In this document: positions 45,174 through 55,931 of the stretch, piece by piece
Numbering within the stretch: position 1 is the stretch's first letter
How the letters are laid out: each line of letters starts with the position of its first letter
From: Laccaria trichodermophora
Taxonomy: Eukaryota; Basidiomycota; Agaricomycetes; Agaricales; Hydnangiaceae
Direction: 5' to 3'
NCBI GenBank assembly: GCA_018417955.1
Contig: JACTVC010000055.1
Coordinates: forward strand, 62,001-126,000
Length of the DNA: 64,000 nucleotides
Notes under the pieces: generated by a model
The model's input: only the letters and a program-made list of their open reading frames with translations
Told to the model about the DNA's origin: nothing
Database searches by the model: none
Made by a program: the position numbers and the translations under genes

Positions 45174-47565
45174 ATGTCTGGACCTTCAGCCCGTGAACAG
45201 GATTGCGTTCGCAAGCCTACAATTCGTCAATTTAAAGAATTTGAACTCGACTTACCATATCTTTCCCGACTTTCAGAAGAAAAATTCGGCAAGAAACCTT
45301 TTGGATGGCAATTACAAGCGGCATCTGCCAGTCTGCAAGGGAAAGACCTTATTCTGGATGTTGGAACTGGTAATGGAAAGACTTTGGTGTTCAACCTACC
45401 ACTTCTCCTTGACCCAAAAGACATCAATATCACGGTGTCACCACTGTCTGCCCTCATGATAGATCAGGTATATCCATTGGATTCTTTGTTTCATGCTCCA
45501 TCTAACTAGGAATTTATGACAAGGCCAGCTCGTCAATCCTGCCAACAGTTGCTGTTTGCAGTGAGACCATTGCAAAAATTGGTCGAGAGAAGATGTTCAA
45601 TGTTTGTCTAATATTTTCATCTTTTGAAATTCCTTCCACCTGAACAGCAATGAAAATTAGGCCATCATTGCTGGAGAATATCAACAAGTGATTGTCTCAC
45701 CTGAAATCATTACTTCACCAACATTTCGTGCCACTATACTGTCCAAAAGCAACTTCACTTCTCGTTTACGCACAGTTTGCATTGACGAGGCTCATTGTGT
45801 CAGCCTCTGGGGTGGTAGCTTTCGGAAAGACTATGGAGAGCTTGGCTTTCTTCGTGGTGCGCTTCCCCCACATGTCACACTGGCTATCGCATCGGCGACT
45901 TTGCCAGAGCACATTCTTGATGATCTCCGCGGCAAGTTACATCTCTCAAAAGATGCACATGTTGTTGGCTTGTCGAATGACCGTCCAAACGTTGCCCTCT
46001 CTTGTCGAACAATGCAACACCCTGCAGAATCCTTTGCAGACCTGCGTTTTCTCATCCCGGAACATGCTTCTGCAATTGAAGACATTCCAATTACACTTAC
46101 ATATTGTAATGAACGAGGGACTGCTGAACAAGCATATGACAGTTTATGTCGCTGGGCAGCTGATGCAGGCTTTGAAGATCCCTCAAGTTTTATTGTGTTC
46201 TATCATGCGAAAATTGGAACAGAAAGAAAGCATCAGATAGTCGAGGGGTTACGTGATGGAAGCATCCGAATTGGGATATGCACTGAGGCACTCGGAATGG
46301 TGTGTTAAAGTTCAATATCAATACCAGTCATTGAGTACTCACCTGTTTTCGAGGGATGTGATATGCGCAACATCAAGAGGGTGCTTCTGTGGGGCCTACC
46401 ACCATCATTCTGTGCACTAGCTCAGCGTGCAGGTAGAGCAGGGCGAGATTTTGCAACAGATGCAGAAGCCATTTTAATCGTGTCCCCGACAACACTCAAG
46501 GAGGGATTATCTGAGGCTGATATTGAAGAAGGCCTGCAGAGAGTTCTACAATCAGACGAGAGTGAAAATCGAAATGAGGAGGACACCACGGATTTGGCTG
46601 CTGCCGAAGTGCAACTCACCGAAGGCAACGAGACCATTTCCATTGAGGAGGTTGGTGTTCGTCTTGGCCATGACAGTGGAGAAGAGGATGCACCCACCTC
46701 ATCTACATTGAAAAAAACGAGACGGAAACATACTGCACAAGACTTTAATTCACGCGAGGTAAAGTTCTTGAATCTCTTTGTCGCCAGCCGACAATGCCGG
46801 CGCAAAATCTGGGATGACTTCTTTTCTAATGACAAAAAACGTGAGCCAGCATTCATTCATAACTCTCAACTACTACTTATGCCTCACCTGACAGTTCAAT
46901 TGAGCTATCCGACAACAACAACCTTCCAATCCAGACCGAACATGCGTTGCTGTGATGTTTGTTCACCTGAACGCTTCATCATTGAGACCATTATGCTTGA
47001 GAAGCGTCCTGGTCTTACTCGTGGCCGTAAACGAAAACTGCCTACCCGGCTAGCTGAATCTCTTCGCATTGAACTGGAAAACTGGCGAGAAACAGTTCTT
47101 CTGCCAGCCATCTACCCAAACACATCCATTGTGATAGTATCTCCCAAAGTCCTTCTTCCAGATGAAATCATTGACACCTTGATTTCTTGTGGAATAGAGA
47201 TACGATCTGCACAAGGTCTTAGAGCAAACGTGCGATGGCATTTGGCATTTGACAATGAAAACCAACTCACACAGCATGGACAACTTTTGCTCGACAAGCT
47301 GCAGGAAATTTACTCAGCATTTGAGGAGTCTGGAGAGGAAGAAGAACCAGCTCTTGGGGTAATTCCACCTGAGGATTTTTCTGCATCAGTTAATCCTACA
47401 GGTGGGCGTGGGAGGGGTCAGCGTGGAAGGCGGCAGCGCCAAAGGCCAGGAGTTTCTATGCATGGGGAAGGTAGTTCACGAGGGGAAGGGAGTTTGCGAA
47501 GATGGGGTGAAATTGTACGTAGGGCACGGGGGCGCCCCTGTGGGTCAAAACGTAGGCGTGCCTAG
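45174..47565 (+). CDS. RecQ-like ATP-dependent DNA helicase, probably transposon-borne
   Basis: Exons 45174-45467, 45524-45601, 45661-46299 and 46354-47565 sum to exactly 741 codons. Motifs in order are: Walker A DVGTGNGKT; AVCSETIAKIGR; QQVIVSPEI; Walker B/DEAH in IDEAHCVSLW; motif III IASAT; YCNERGTAEQAY and FYHAKIG of the second RecA lobe; EALGMGCDMRNIKRV across the last intron; and motif VI QRAGRAGRD. No RQC or HRDC domain is seen. The C-terminus has an acidic part, a Cys pair (CCDVCSPERF) and an RG-rich tail. Enzymes of this type unwind DNA 3'-5'. It ends 30 bases from the end of the convergent DUF6589 gene. All motifs are intact. Confidence 0.85.
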
Positions 47566-47595
47566 TTGTACACTCACAAGAATGGAAACATTAAG

Positions 47596-50477
47596 CTAAT
47601 AGAATGAAAGTGCTTCAACTGCCTCCTCAACAAAAGATACTACCTGTTCCGGATCTAACTCTGCAGGGAATTCTTCATCATCCAAGCTCAGATCCCCAAG
47701 ATCAAGTGCTGGGTCTTCCTGAAAGTCACATGGGTCTGGAGTCTCTTCGACACTTGAAGTTTCGGGGCTGCTGGTCCCAGATGCAAAATATGCATGTCTT
47801 TTGTCTGGCCGAAAATTTCGATAGGCTGATGCAGTTGTTGCGTAAACGGCACCTGCAACCATGAGATCCCGTGACGGAGTCGCCCATTCATTATTCAAGC
47901 GACTGGGTGTATAGCTCTGAATCGTATTAGCGACAAGATAGTCCCGGATGATCTGGACATCAGCTTCAGTGGATGGACTTGTGTGGGAATTACTGTTGTG
48001 TGGTGTTTTGAAGTGGGTCTGAACCTGGCGAATGACCTCCCGAAGAGCGAATATTGAAACAGAGACCATTGCGAGCCATTCCCAGCTCCGGTTAGAGCCT
48101 TTGGCATTGTAAATAATCTGTGAGAATCCATAAAATAATTGAGACAGTGATTCTCGGAAAAACGATACCTTAAGCCAGAAATTCTGATGCTCTTGAAGTA
48201 AGTCCATCTCTTTGAAGCCGTTTGGTCTGCCTGATAAATTGGCCAACCAATTCATCAAGTAAGCATCCCTGAAATACACAGATTAGTAGCCCGCATCATG
48301 GAATAGACAAGAACACTCACCGAAGACGAGGGTGCATGGTTTTCAAATCCATAAGGGTGTGAAAAAGAGCATCAGCGTACTTTGGCATCTTTCCTTACCC
48401 ACGAAACATGAGCACCCAGTGTGCAAGAACATTAATTACTGTTCCGATATCCCCTCGTTTGATAGCTGCAGTAAGTACAAGGAGTATAAGAGCATCACGG
48501 TTGAACAAAATGATATTTTCGAGAGGAACGTCACGCGTCTTGAGTTTACGAAGCTTGGTGACCCGCCGAGCTGAAAAAAGTCCTTCAAAAACAGCCTTCG
48601 AAACCCGGGAAAGCTCCTCATGGGTCTTAATCTGCGAGGTCCATTTTTTGAGGTCATTGCCTGGACAGTACAAACGAAAACCGTCAAGGATGTTTGCCGG
48701 AAGTGCCAGCTGCAACATGAGCTCCATAATGGGTCGAAATGGTGGCAGCTGCTTGGCTTTCCAACCAGCCGTGATAGGTTTCCGGCCAAGTAATGTGTTC
48801 ATTCGCCAGAGAGACCAAGGAGACTTGCTATTCGGGACACCCCAGTGTTCATTGGCCGTGCATCGACTTCCGGCCACTTTTCCATGGAAGAGACCAATCT
48901 GAGGTTTCATGAACTTTCCAGGGCTATCGACAAGGGAAGTGTCTGTTCGTCGAGATGCAGAAGCCTAGGATTCCGTTAGCAAAAAACAAGTTACAGATAC
49001 AGGATGCGTACCGAGTCTGTAAGTGCATTTGTTAGTTGATCACCTGCACTGAGAAAGGGGCCATGCTTCTTTATCTCGTCTTCAGTGAGACCCAACGTGC
49101 GGAAAAATATATGATCAATGACGTCGAGTGTACCATCGATAGTTGATTTGTCAATCAGCGCAGCAGGAAGTGGATATTGTTCTGTTTTATGCACTGGGAT
49201 TGCAAGGACCATCGGGGGAGACAAATCAACGCCTTTCAGACGCTGACGAATGTCGGGAAACACGTTGAGCAGGATATCTTCGATATGCCAGATCATGGAA
49301 GTCTGGAGCCCCAAAACTTGGTCGGTGGTTGGTAGAAGATCGATATGGGGTTGAAAATCGTAGACATTCCGACGAACCTGACGTGGTGGCAACACCGAAA
49401 GAGGGATGGAACCGTAAGGAACGTCGAAAAGTGGGAGTAGAGTGGCAGTCGTTCCGTTATCAAAATGATTCTTCGCAGCTTGTCGCTGCTCGTTCACGCG
49501 AAAGGCAATGTTGATGTTGTCCCAAATGACCATACACGCCTTCTCGCGGACCAAAGACCGGATGCCTTGTAGCCGTTCTTTCCCCATGAGTTTGATCTTG
49601 TCCATTGCGGATGAGTACGAGAGAGAGAAGCCCGCGTGATTGAGTACGTTGAAAAGCGAGCAAGACGCTCCACTTGCGAGGAGGTAAATGGATGTGACCA
49701 GCTGAAACTCGCTTGCCCTTTCATTCTTCGTTTGGGCAATGATACACATGACGGTGCTAAGAACCTAAATAATATCAGAACCAATTGAGACGAATGAAGA
49801 AAAAAGTCAAGGCTACTTACGACATCCTTTTTCTTGCGTCGCTCGAGCGTCGCGTCCGCGGAATACCCGCTCAGATCGCAGAGAAAAGAAAAGAAATTTG
49901 GTGCAGCGGTTCGCGCGTCAGCCAAGAGGGCGGCGAGAGAAAAGTCCTTGAGGATGTTTGTGATGTTCTTGTCCCTGTTTGGCTGCAGTACAGAGGCAAG
50001 TCGAACTCCTTCTTCAACGAGCAGGGTCTTCAGTCTAGCAGCCATCCAAGCATCAGTTGCTCCAGGTTGACGCTGGTGAATGGACTCGATGATATGGCTG
50101 CTGTGATGAGAGAGCATTTGGGTGACCTGGGATGAAAGCTGTCGGTCGTTGGTGGCCAGGAGTTCGGATAGATATGCGTAGAGTGTCGGATAGCCTGCTG
50201 CAATCCGAGCCTGTTCCATCTGCCTCAAGCGCTCAGTTGCCTGCCTCTCCTTCTCTTCCTCAGCCTGCCTCAACCTCAGCTCCTCTTCTCGAGCCCTCTC
50301 CTTTTGCTTTTCAATCCAAGATTGGCGCGCTTCGTTGAGTTGGGCCGGTGTAACATCCTTGAGAACCTGCCGCCGCACTCGTTTGACTGTTGATGTTGGT
50401 GGTGTGGTGTATGGAATGAAGGTGCTGGCAGGCGGGGAATTTTCATCGGAAACAGGTCTTTTTCGAGGAGTAGACAT
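47596..50477 (-). CDS. DUF6589 domain protein, probable mobile-element protein
   Basis: Read right to left from the ATG at 50477 (MSTPRKRPVSDENS), in about five exons. A basic N-terminus is followed by a Glu/Arg-rich coiled coil, a helical part (LKDFSLAALLADARTAAPNF), and then the DUF6589 region. Its conserved stretches are CMVIWDNINIAFRVNEQRQA, FDNGTTATLLPLF, LSAGDQLTNALTDS, GLFHGKVAGS, WSLWRMNTLLGRKPI, LMNWLANLSG and LLQEHQNFWLKV. It ends in an acidic tail. The conserved Asp residues in WDNIN and GDQLT, and the His in LFHGK, recall an RNase H-type nuclease; that is inference, as the function of DUF6589 is unknown. It is tail to tail with the RecQ-like helicase. Tandem repeats lie just upstream of its start. 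Confidence 0.8.
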
Positions 50478-50699
50478 TAAAAAAAGGTTCGAGGTGATGA
50501 ACGTAGTAAATTCATGTATATTCGCGTAGATAATCGTCGAAATCAGGCCTACACCGCCAAATGTGTGTAACGTAGACGTCACGTTTTGAAGTTTCATAGG
50601 TAACACACTTTCATTCACATAAGAGAGACATGAAGTCAGCTTTGTTTCAGCTGACATATTTCATGAAAGCTCAGCTGATTGCCAGACGTGCCTATAGGC

Positions 50700-50905
50700 C
50701 GTTCAGATGGTCGTAAATCCATCCACCAGGTTTTCTTTCAGCTGTTGAGCACATGTTTAAATATGATCTTCAGGTGGTAGTAAACACATCCACCAGGTTT
50801 TCTTTCAGCTGTTCAGCACATGCCGAAATATAATCTTTAGGCAGTAGTAAATCCATCCACCAGATTTTCTTCCAGCTGTTTGGCATGTGCTCAAATATGA
50901 TCTTC
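50700..50905. repeat. Three tandem copies of a 67-bp unit
   Basis: CATCCACCAGGTTTTCTTTC recurs at 50720 and 50787 and, slightly changed, at 50854, an exact 67-base period. Each unit also has CAGCTGTT, GCACATG and ATATGATCTT. They lie about 220 bases upstream of the DUF6589 start. Confidence 0.85.
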
Positions 50906-50924
50906 GTATAGCTGCACATCTGCA

Positions 50925-51210
50925 CTGAAGGCATTATTCCACCCCTCTGTTAGCTAAAGGTCAGGCCCCTTCACAGCTGGAATCTTAGGTGTAGGTTCAG
51001 CTGGCTGGCCGATGTTCGCAGATATGATATCCAGCTGAACTCACTGATCTGGTTAGCACAAGCTGAGAAATATAATATCCGCGTAACCACACATTCGTTC
51101 TAAAGATACTGTTTAACTTCTCTGCTAGCTGCAGGTCCATCCCCTTCACAGCTGAACTTGTTGATATAGGTTCAGCTGGTTGAAAGATGTTCGCAGGTGT
51201 GAATTCCAGA
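50925..51210. repeat. Two diverged copies of a roughly 190-bp unit
   Basis: TCCATCCCCTTCACAGCTGAA and TCAGGCCCCTTCACAGCTGGAA, each followed by TAGGTTCAGCTGG and GATGTTCGCAG, mark two direct copies adjoining the 67-bp array. CAGCTG is common to both arrays. Confidence 0.65.
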
Positions 51211-51362
51211 TAGCCGGCTGTGTGCCAATCAAGAACGGGGAGGCGTAAATTTGACTACTGTGTTTGTGGATGACCGGGGCATTGAAGGAAGCGGTCTCCT
51301 TGGTGGGGTCGTTCTTGGAGAATGAGGCGCCATTTTCGCGACGACATCCTATGGAGACGTCC

Positions 51363-51408
51363 CTAAATAAAGTCTGAAATAAAGTCTGAAATAAAGTCTG
51401 AAATAAAT
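51363..51408. repeat. Short tandem repeat, 12-bp unit
   Basis: AAATAAAGTCTG repeated about 3.5 times. The short frames across it (FQTLFQTLF on the minus strand) are not a gene. Confidence 0.8.
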
Positions 51409-51447
51409 ACAGGGGAATGTTGGTTGATCTCGAAGCTGACGTTGTCA

Positions 51448-52860
51448 CTAGGTTATCTTTCTCGAGTTGTTATTTACTTGTGGTTGCACTTGCGACTTTG
51501 AACAAGACCTCGCCCGTGGCTTCACAGACATTTCCTCCACCAAAGTCACACCCACGTCCCTCGAGCTCGTCTTCCTACCCGTATTCTCCTTCCCTTGCCC
51601 AACCGCCAACTCCTGCTTGCTCTCCGTCCGCTGTATCCTCGGCTTGGACTTGAACACCTGCGACATGCCAACCTCGCGGTCTAACACTCGTTAATTGACC
51701 CCGACACTCACCGCGCGTTCTTCCTCTCTTTCGCTCAAGAGATATGGACAGTGAATGAGAGCGAGCGAGTGTAGTCGCTTTTGACTTCGTTGTGTTGCTG
51801 CGGCCTGAGGCCGTGGAAAGTGCTGGGGAATGTTGTCTGGAAGTAGGTGGTGCGCGAGATAGTTTTTGGGGAGGGTTAGTCGTTTCAAGGGAGGTTGGAT
51901 CGTTCAGTGGCGGGGGAAGAAGCGCGGTCTGACAAGGGCTGCGGAAAGACTTTGGATCGGCGGGTGGCACATTGGTCTGTCAGTATCGCCTTGTACCCGT
52001 TTTGATGCCCCAGAGTCAGTTTGGCATAATTTGCAGAAGGGACACGAAACGTACTGAGGCTCAATAATGTCTTCGCAGAATATTTGAATCCAGTCATGTT
52101 CTTCCTTTGTATCGCGCAACTTGCCTGACAAGTCAAGGGTGGCAACTAACTGCCACATCGACAATTTGTCATGAAGACTTCCAAATGATCTTCCGAGGTG
52201 AGAACGGGGACAGCCGGCTGCGGACGAACAGACCGCTTGCGTTTCTTTGGTGATTCCCAAGGTGGTGGAGGTGCTGGAGCGTGTCCGGGTAGTGATAACT
52301 TCAACAGATGGAAAATAATCTGTATCTGTATACTCTTCCAACAATTCTAATTTTGGCAATGAAGAAAACGCGTGAAAACCGACTCACTCTCACCTCTCCA
52401 TCCGATCCAACCAATTCTTCCGCCACTTATCATCTAACCCAAGGTCCATCATCATTGGCTGATGCCACGGAACGCGTCCAGTCTTCCTCCTCGGCCGTTT
52501 CATGCGACACCGCGTACCACATCATCATTTCCTCCATTTCCCCACGCACCACCACCGTTCATCAGGATTTTGGGCAGCTCCTCGCGGTATTTTTTGGTCG
52601 TAGATCCCGTCGTGAGTAGAAGTGGGTCAAGCAACACGTGTAAGGGATGGACGGCCGAATTAAAAGGTGCGTGCATGCGTCGCAGCCATGGACTGAGTAG
52701 GTGTAGAGGCATTATTGACTGGAAAGTGCGTCAGCACTGCAGCACGGGTAAAATGCGGTTGAGAGATCCTAGGGGAGCCATAGGAATTGAAGGTACCTTC
52801 GGAAAACGAATTATTCTGGTATTGGTCAAAGGGAAATTTCTCTCTTGAACTGTAGACACT
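51448..52860 (-). pseudogene. SLD3-like DNA replication regulator, frame disrupted
   Basis: Read right to left: HPLHVLLDPLLLTTGSTTKK then YREELPKIL; in another frame MMMWYAVSHETAEEEDW; then WRKNWLDRME; then, after an intron, IQIIFHLLKLSLPG and a Pro-rich and basic stretch; then in a shifted frame DKLSMWQL and a WIQIFCEDIIEP segment; then RSKVFPQPLSD, ARSHSLSISLE, DREVGMSQVFKSKPR and VTLVEEMSVKP. This order matches fungal Sld3, which loads Cdc45 onto the replicative helicase at origins. At least two single-base shifts (near 52185 and 52550) separate the pieces and no intron explains them. The copy is either a pseudogene or suffers from sequence errors. Family assignment is from memory of the Agaricomycete sequences. 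Confidence 0.55.
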
Positions 52861-53395
52861 CTTCTGCTTGTTCCCGGTTAAGTGAGGAAAGTCTGCGAGG
52901 ATTGTTCAGTGATGATTGGGCAAGGTCAGGGACGAATGGCCCACCACCGCAATTCCCAAATCCTTAACACAACAAATAAGTAGGTGAGTGAGCACAAGGA
53001 TCATAGTTTCTTTGCTCAAAGAAGAATTTTAACTCGAAAATATCCCTCATCGAATGGCCAATTAGAAATGAAGCGATAAGGTTGGACTTCATATGTCTGG
53101 AAACGCACCTCCTGCTTGAAGTCAACCTGGGTTGTTGCTAATTGAATCGTTCCTGGATCGGATCATGGCGCGTCGATGGAACCTATAGTCCTCACAAAAG
53201 CGGTTCCACTTGCAAGCCGCCTCCTTCAATATGGCGAAGAAACCATGAACGTGCAAGGGCTTCTGGCGTTATTACCGAAGGAAACCTTACCTGCACCCAT
53301 TTGCCCTTCTTCGTATTTCAACCTTCGCATGGGCACTGCTGGCCCTGCACCCCAGAACGTCTCTGGCTCTCGGGATTCATCTGTGACAGACCTCC
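52861..53395. other. Intergenic, no gene seen
   Basis: Includes possible N-terminal remains of the two neighbouring pseudogenes, but nothing that can be assigned. Confidence 0.4.
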
Positions 53396-54135
53396 GTCGC
53401 CACTGTGCAAAGCCCTAATGATAAATCCTTGCCGTTTCGGGCTGTTCTGACCCGAAGGGTGATTTTAGCAACAGCAAATTACGCCCCTCCCCCTTGTGAA
53501 CATTGCCTTTCGAGCTCTTTCTCGCCACTCCCATACTGGGTGGTCTAGGTTTGCCCCCATCCACCATCGGCAAAATCTTGTCTGTATTTGGGATCCTGAA
53601 TGGAATGTTTCAAATGTTTTTCTTCGCCATGATCGATGGGGTTCCAAGAAAGTCTTCACCGGCATTCGCATGCTTTCTTGTGATGAATCACTTGGCTTGT
53701 ACATCGGGGTACATCAAGATGTCATGGGCTTTAGTTGGATTCCAAATCGTTGTCTCGATAGGCCTGGGCATGTCAGTAGGTAAGCCACCATGTTCCGTCG
53801 TCTCCAAAAGCTTGAACTGTTGATATAGGGGCCATCTTTATATTCATTCCGGCGGCGTCACCTAACCGAGCATCTCTTGGTGCAAAGAATGGCATCAGCC
53901 AAACGAAATCTTCCTCAGTGTTCGGTTGCTCCCTCTCATGTGTGTCGTAATCAAATTGACAACTGTTAGCCTTATGCGAGCAATCGGGCCAGCGGTGGCC
54001 AATTCTCTCTTTTCGCTCTCGATAATAGAGAAGCAATATCTTGGGGGTAATCTTGTCTATTATCTGCTTCTTATCGTTGTGGGCATAGCATTGGGTGTCG
54101 GTTCACTGCTCCCCTGCCATATGTGGATGACATAA
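53396..54135 (+). pseudogene. MFS multidrug-type (DHA1) transporter, C-terminal half, decayed
   Basis: Pieces in three frames line up with the second half of a DHA1 transporter: VILATANYAPP and NIAFRAL; then GGLGLPPSTIGKILSVFGIL and NGMFQMFFF; then, after a likely intron at about 53780-53828, GAIFIFIPAASPNRASLGA; and finally RAIGPAVANSLFSLSI. Frameshifts and stops separate them (for example near 53950) and the N-terminal six helices are absent. It is a dead host gene, not a mobile element. Confidence 0.65.
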
Positions 54136-55931
54136 CTCTTGCGGCGCCCACATCATGACCTTTCAGTATTGTTTTTTATAGAAGCTCTTATAATTGCGGG
54201 GCTGGAAGTTAACTAGAAAACGAGATGGGGTTATAAACAAAAGCAACCTTCGCTGGTCTACATATCGCCTAAGTCGAGAGATAAGTGAATTGGATGAACG
54301 TGGTCGGTGTTTTTCGATGACAACGAAGATGGCAATGATAAGATAGCAATGCACAAGAACAAGATAGAAAAGCTGGAAGACACACTACGACCACATCCGA
54401 TGAACTTCGACTTGAACATGAATCTACTTGCGTCCCAAACCCTTGCAGAACATCTTTAATCAACTCTGAAAGTGGTGTGACAAGTACGTCAAACCTTGAA
54501 CGTGTCATAACCAATTCGATGTCCATACCCAAAAGGAACCTTTCGGATCCGCCGTCTGGATATCATCTTCAAAGAGGGTCGCGGTATCTCGGTCACGCTG
54601 GACAAACGGCTCAGTAAGCACGCGAAAGTGACCAAAGTAATGAGAAGAATAAAACCTGTCGGCGTTCGCATGTCCATCGTGTCCTGCAAACGAGAAGCTC
54701 AGAAAGGAGTACACTGCAGCTGCAGCGATGTGGGCCTACCAATAGACCGTCGTCCTGTGGTCCAGAAATGGGTATTTGAATTTCGCGACTTTGCGCTCGT
54801 TGATGATCTCTGAGAATCGTGGAGCCGTCGTTCGAAGCCAGGACAACTGTGAAGGAGGGCGACTGGAGTTGCGAGAGAGACATTTATTTCTGTGTATGGA
54901 GTGTACGTGCTACAGAGGGCGCAGGAACAAAAAAAAATTCTGGCGGGGTGGGTGAGTGGTGGTGGTGGTGGTGGTGGTGATGGTGGTTGTAGTGGTAGGG
55001 TTAAGGCAAGGAACCGAACGAGCAATAAAAAGTTACGACAGGACTTTATATACCGTCCTATTTTGGGGGCGCAGGGTTCAGATCGGAGTCAACCGATCAC
55101 AGAAACGGGGGGCTGGAGAGATTTGAGGTAATTGGGTTGCCGTGGAGTATGAAAACGGTGTCCCTGGCTAATAGCCCTAGCTCCGGGAGCATGGAAATGT
55201 GCCTTCGCGCCTGACAATCCACTTCATCCAGATTTGAATTTGAGGGCTGGGCGGAGAAAAAAGGCACGGAGGCAGTCCAGATGTACGTGCATTGAAGAGC
55301 TGGCGTTAAAGTGCTCGCTCAAAGTTCACTGAGAAAGGTAGGCGTGAGCTGCTGTAAATGGCAAATGTGTGAGAGAAAGTCAACGTTTGCCGCGATCATC
55401 ACCAATTAACCTTCTTCCAACATCCATACATCCTTCATCGTTTCTCGACCTATCAAACATGGTTCAAGGCTGGTTCAGTTGATCTTAAGGTAAGCTTTGG
55501 GGAAGCTAACCGAGTCAGGACGAGCTGAAAACCTGGTGGGCTTGCCTATTGATTCTCTTGGTATATATTTAACCCCTGACCAGCTAGTTGCGAAGGCGTA
55601 CGAGCTTACCAGTGACGAAAGTGGGAGCAGCAGGCTAAGATGCTTCACCGCCATTACCGGCGCTATGGTAACGCTACAGCCATGCGTCGGGTAGGATTGA
55701 GGGCGCTCCTCATCTCACCACAAGGACAGACAACGCCGATCTGGAGCCAAGACATGATTAACCATAAGGCTCTGGAAAGAACCTCCTTTCTTGGTGTTGC
55801 CAACGGTGCAGCACATCGAACAAGGCAATTAGAGTCCTCGTTGATCCTAGCTCCGACAATGATGGCATGTATAGGACGGTGGAGGACAACGTTAAAGGGG
55901 TGGAAGGTAGTTCGCCGCTGCTGCTGGTACA
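54136..55931. other. Intergenic; right border area of the Plavaka gene
   Basis: A 66-residue minus-strand frame at 54489-54689 and a 65-residue plus-strand frame at 55497-55694 have no recognised features. If the Plavaka element is complete, its downstream terminus should lie in 55000-55930; I did not find a matching inverted repeat. Confidence 0.4.
54957..54988. repeat. GGT microsatellite
   Basis: About nine GGT units with one interruption. Confidence 0.9.
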
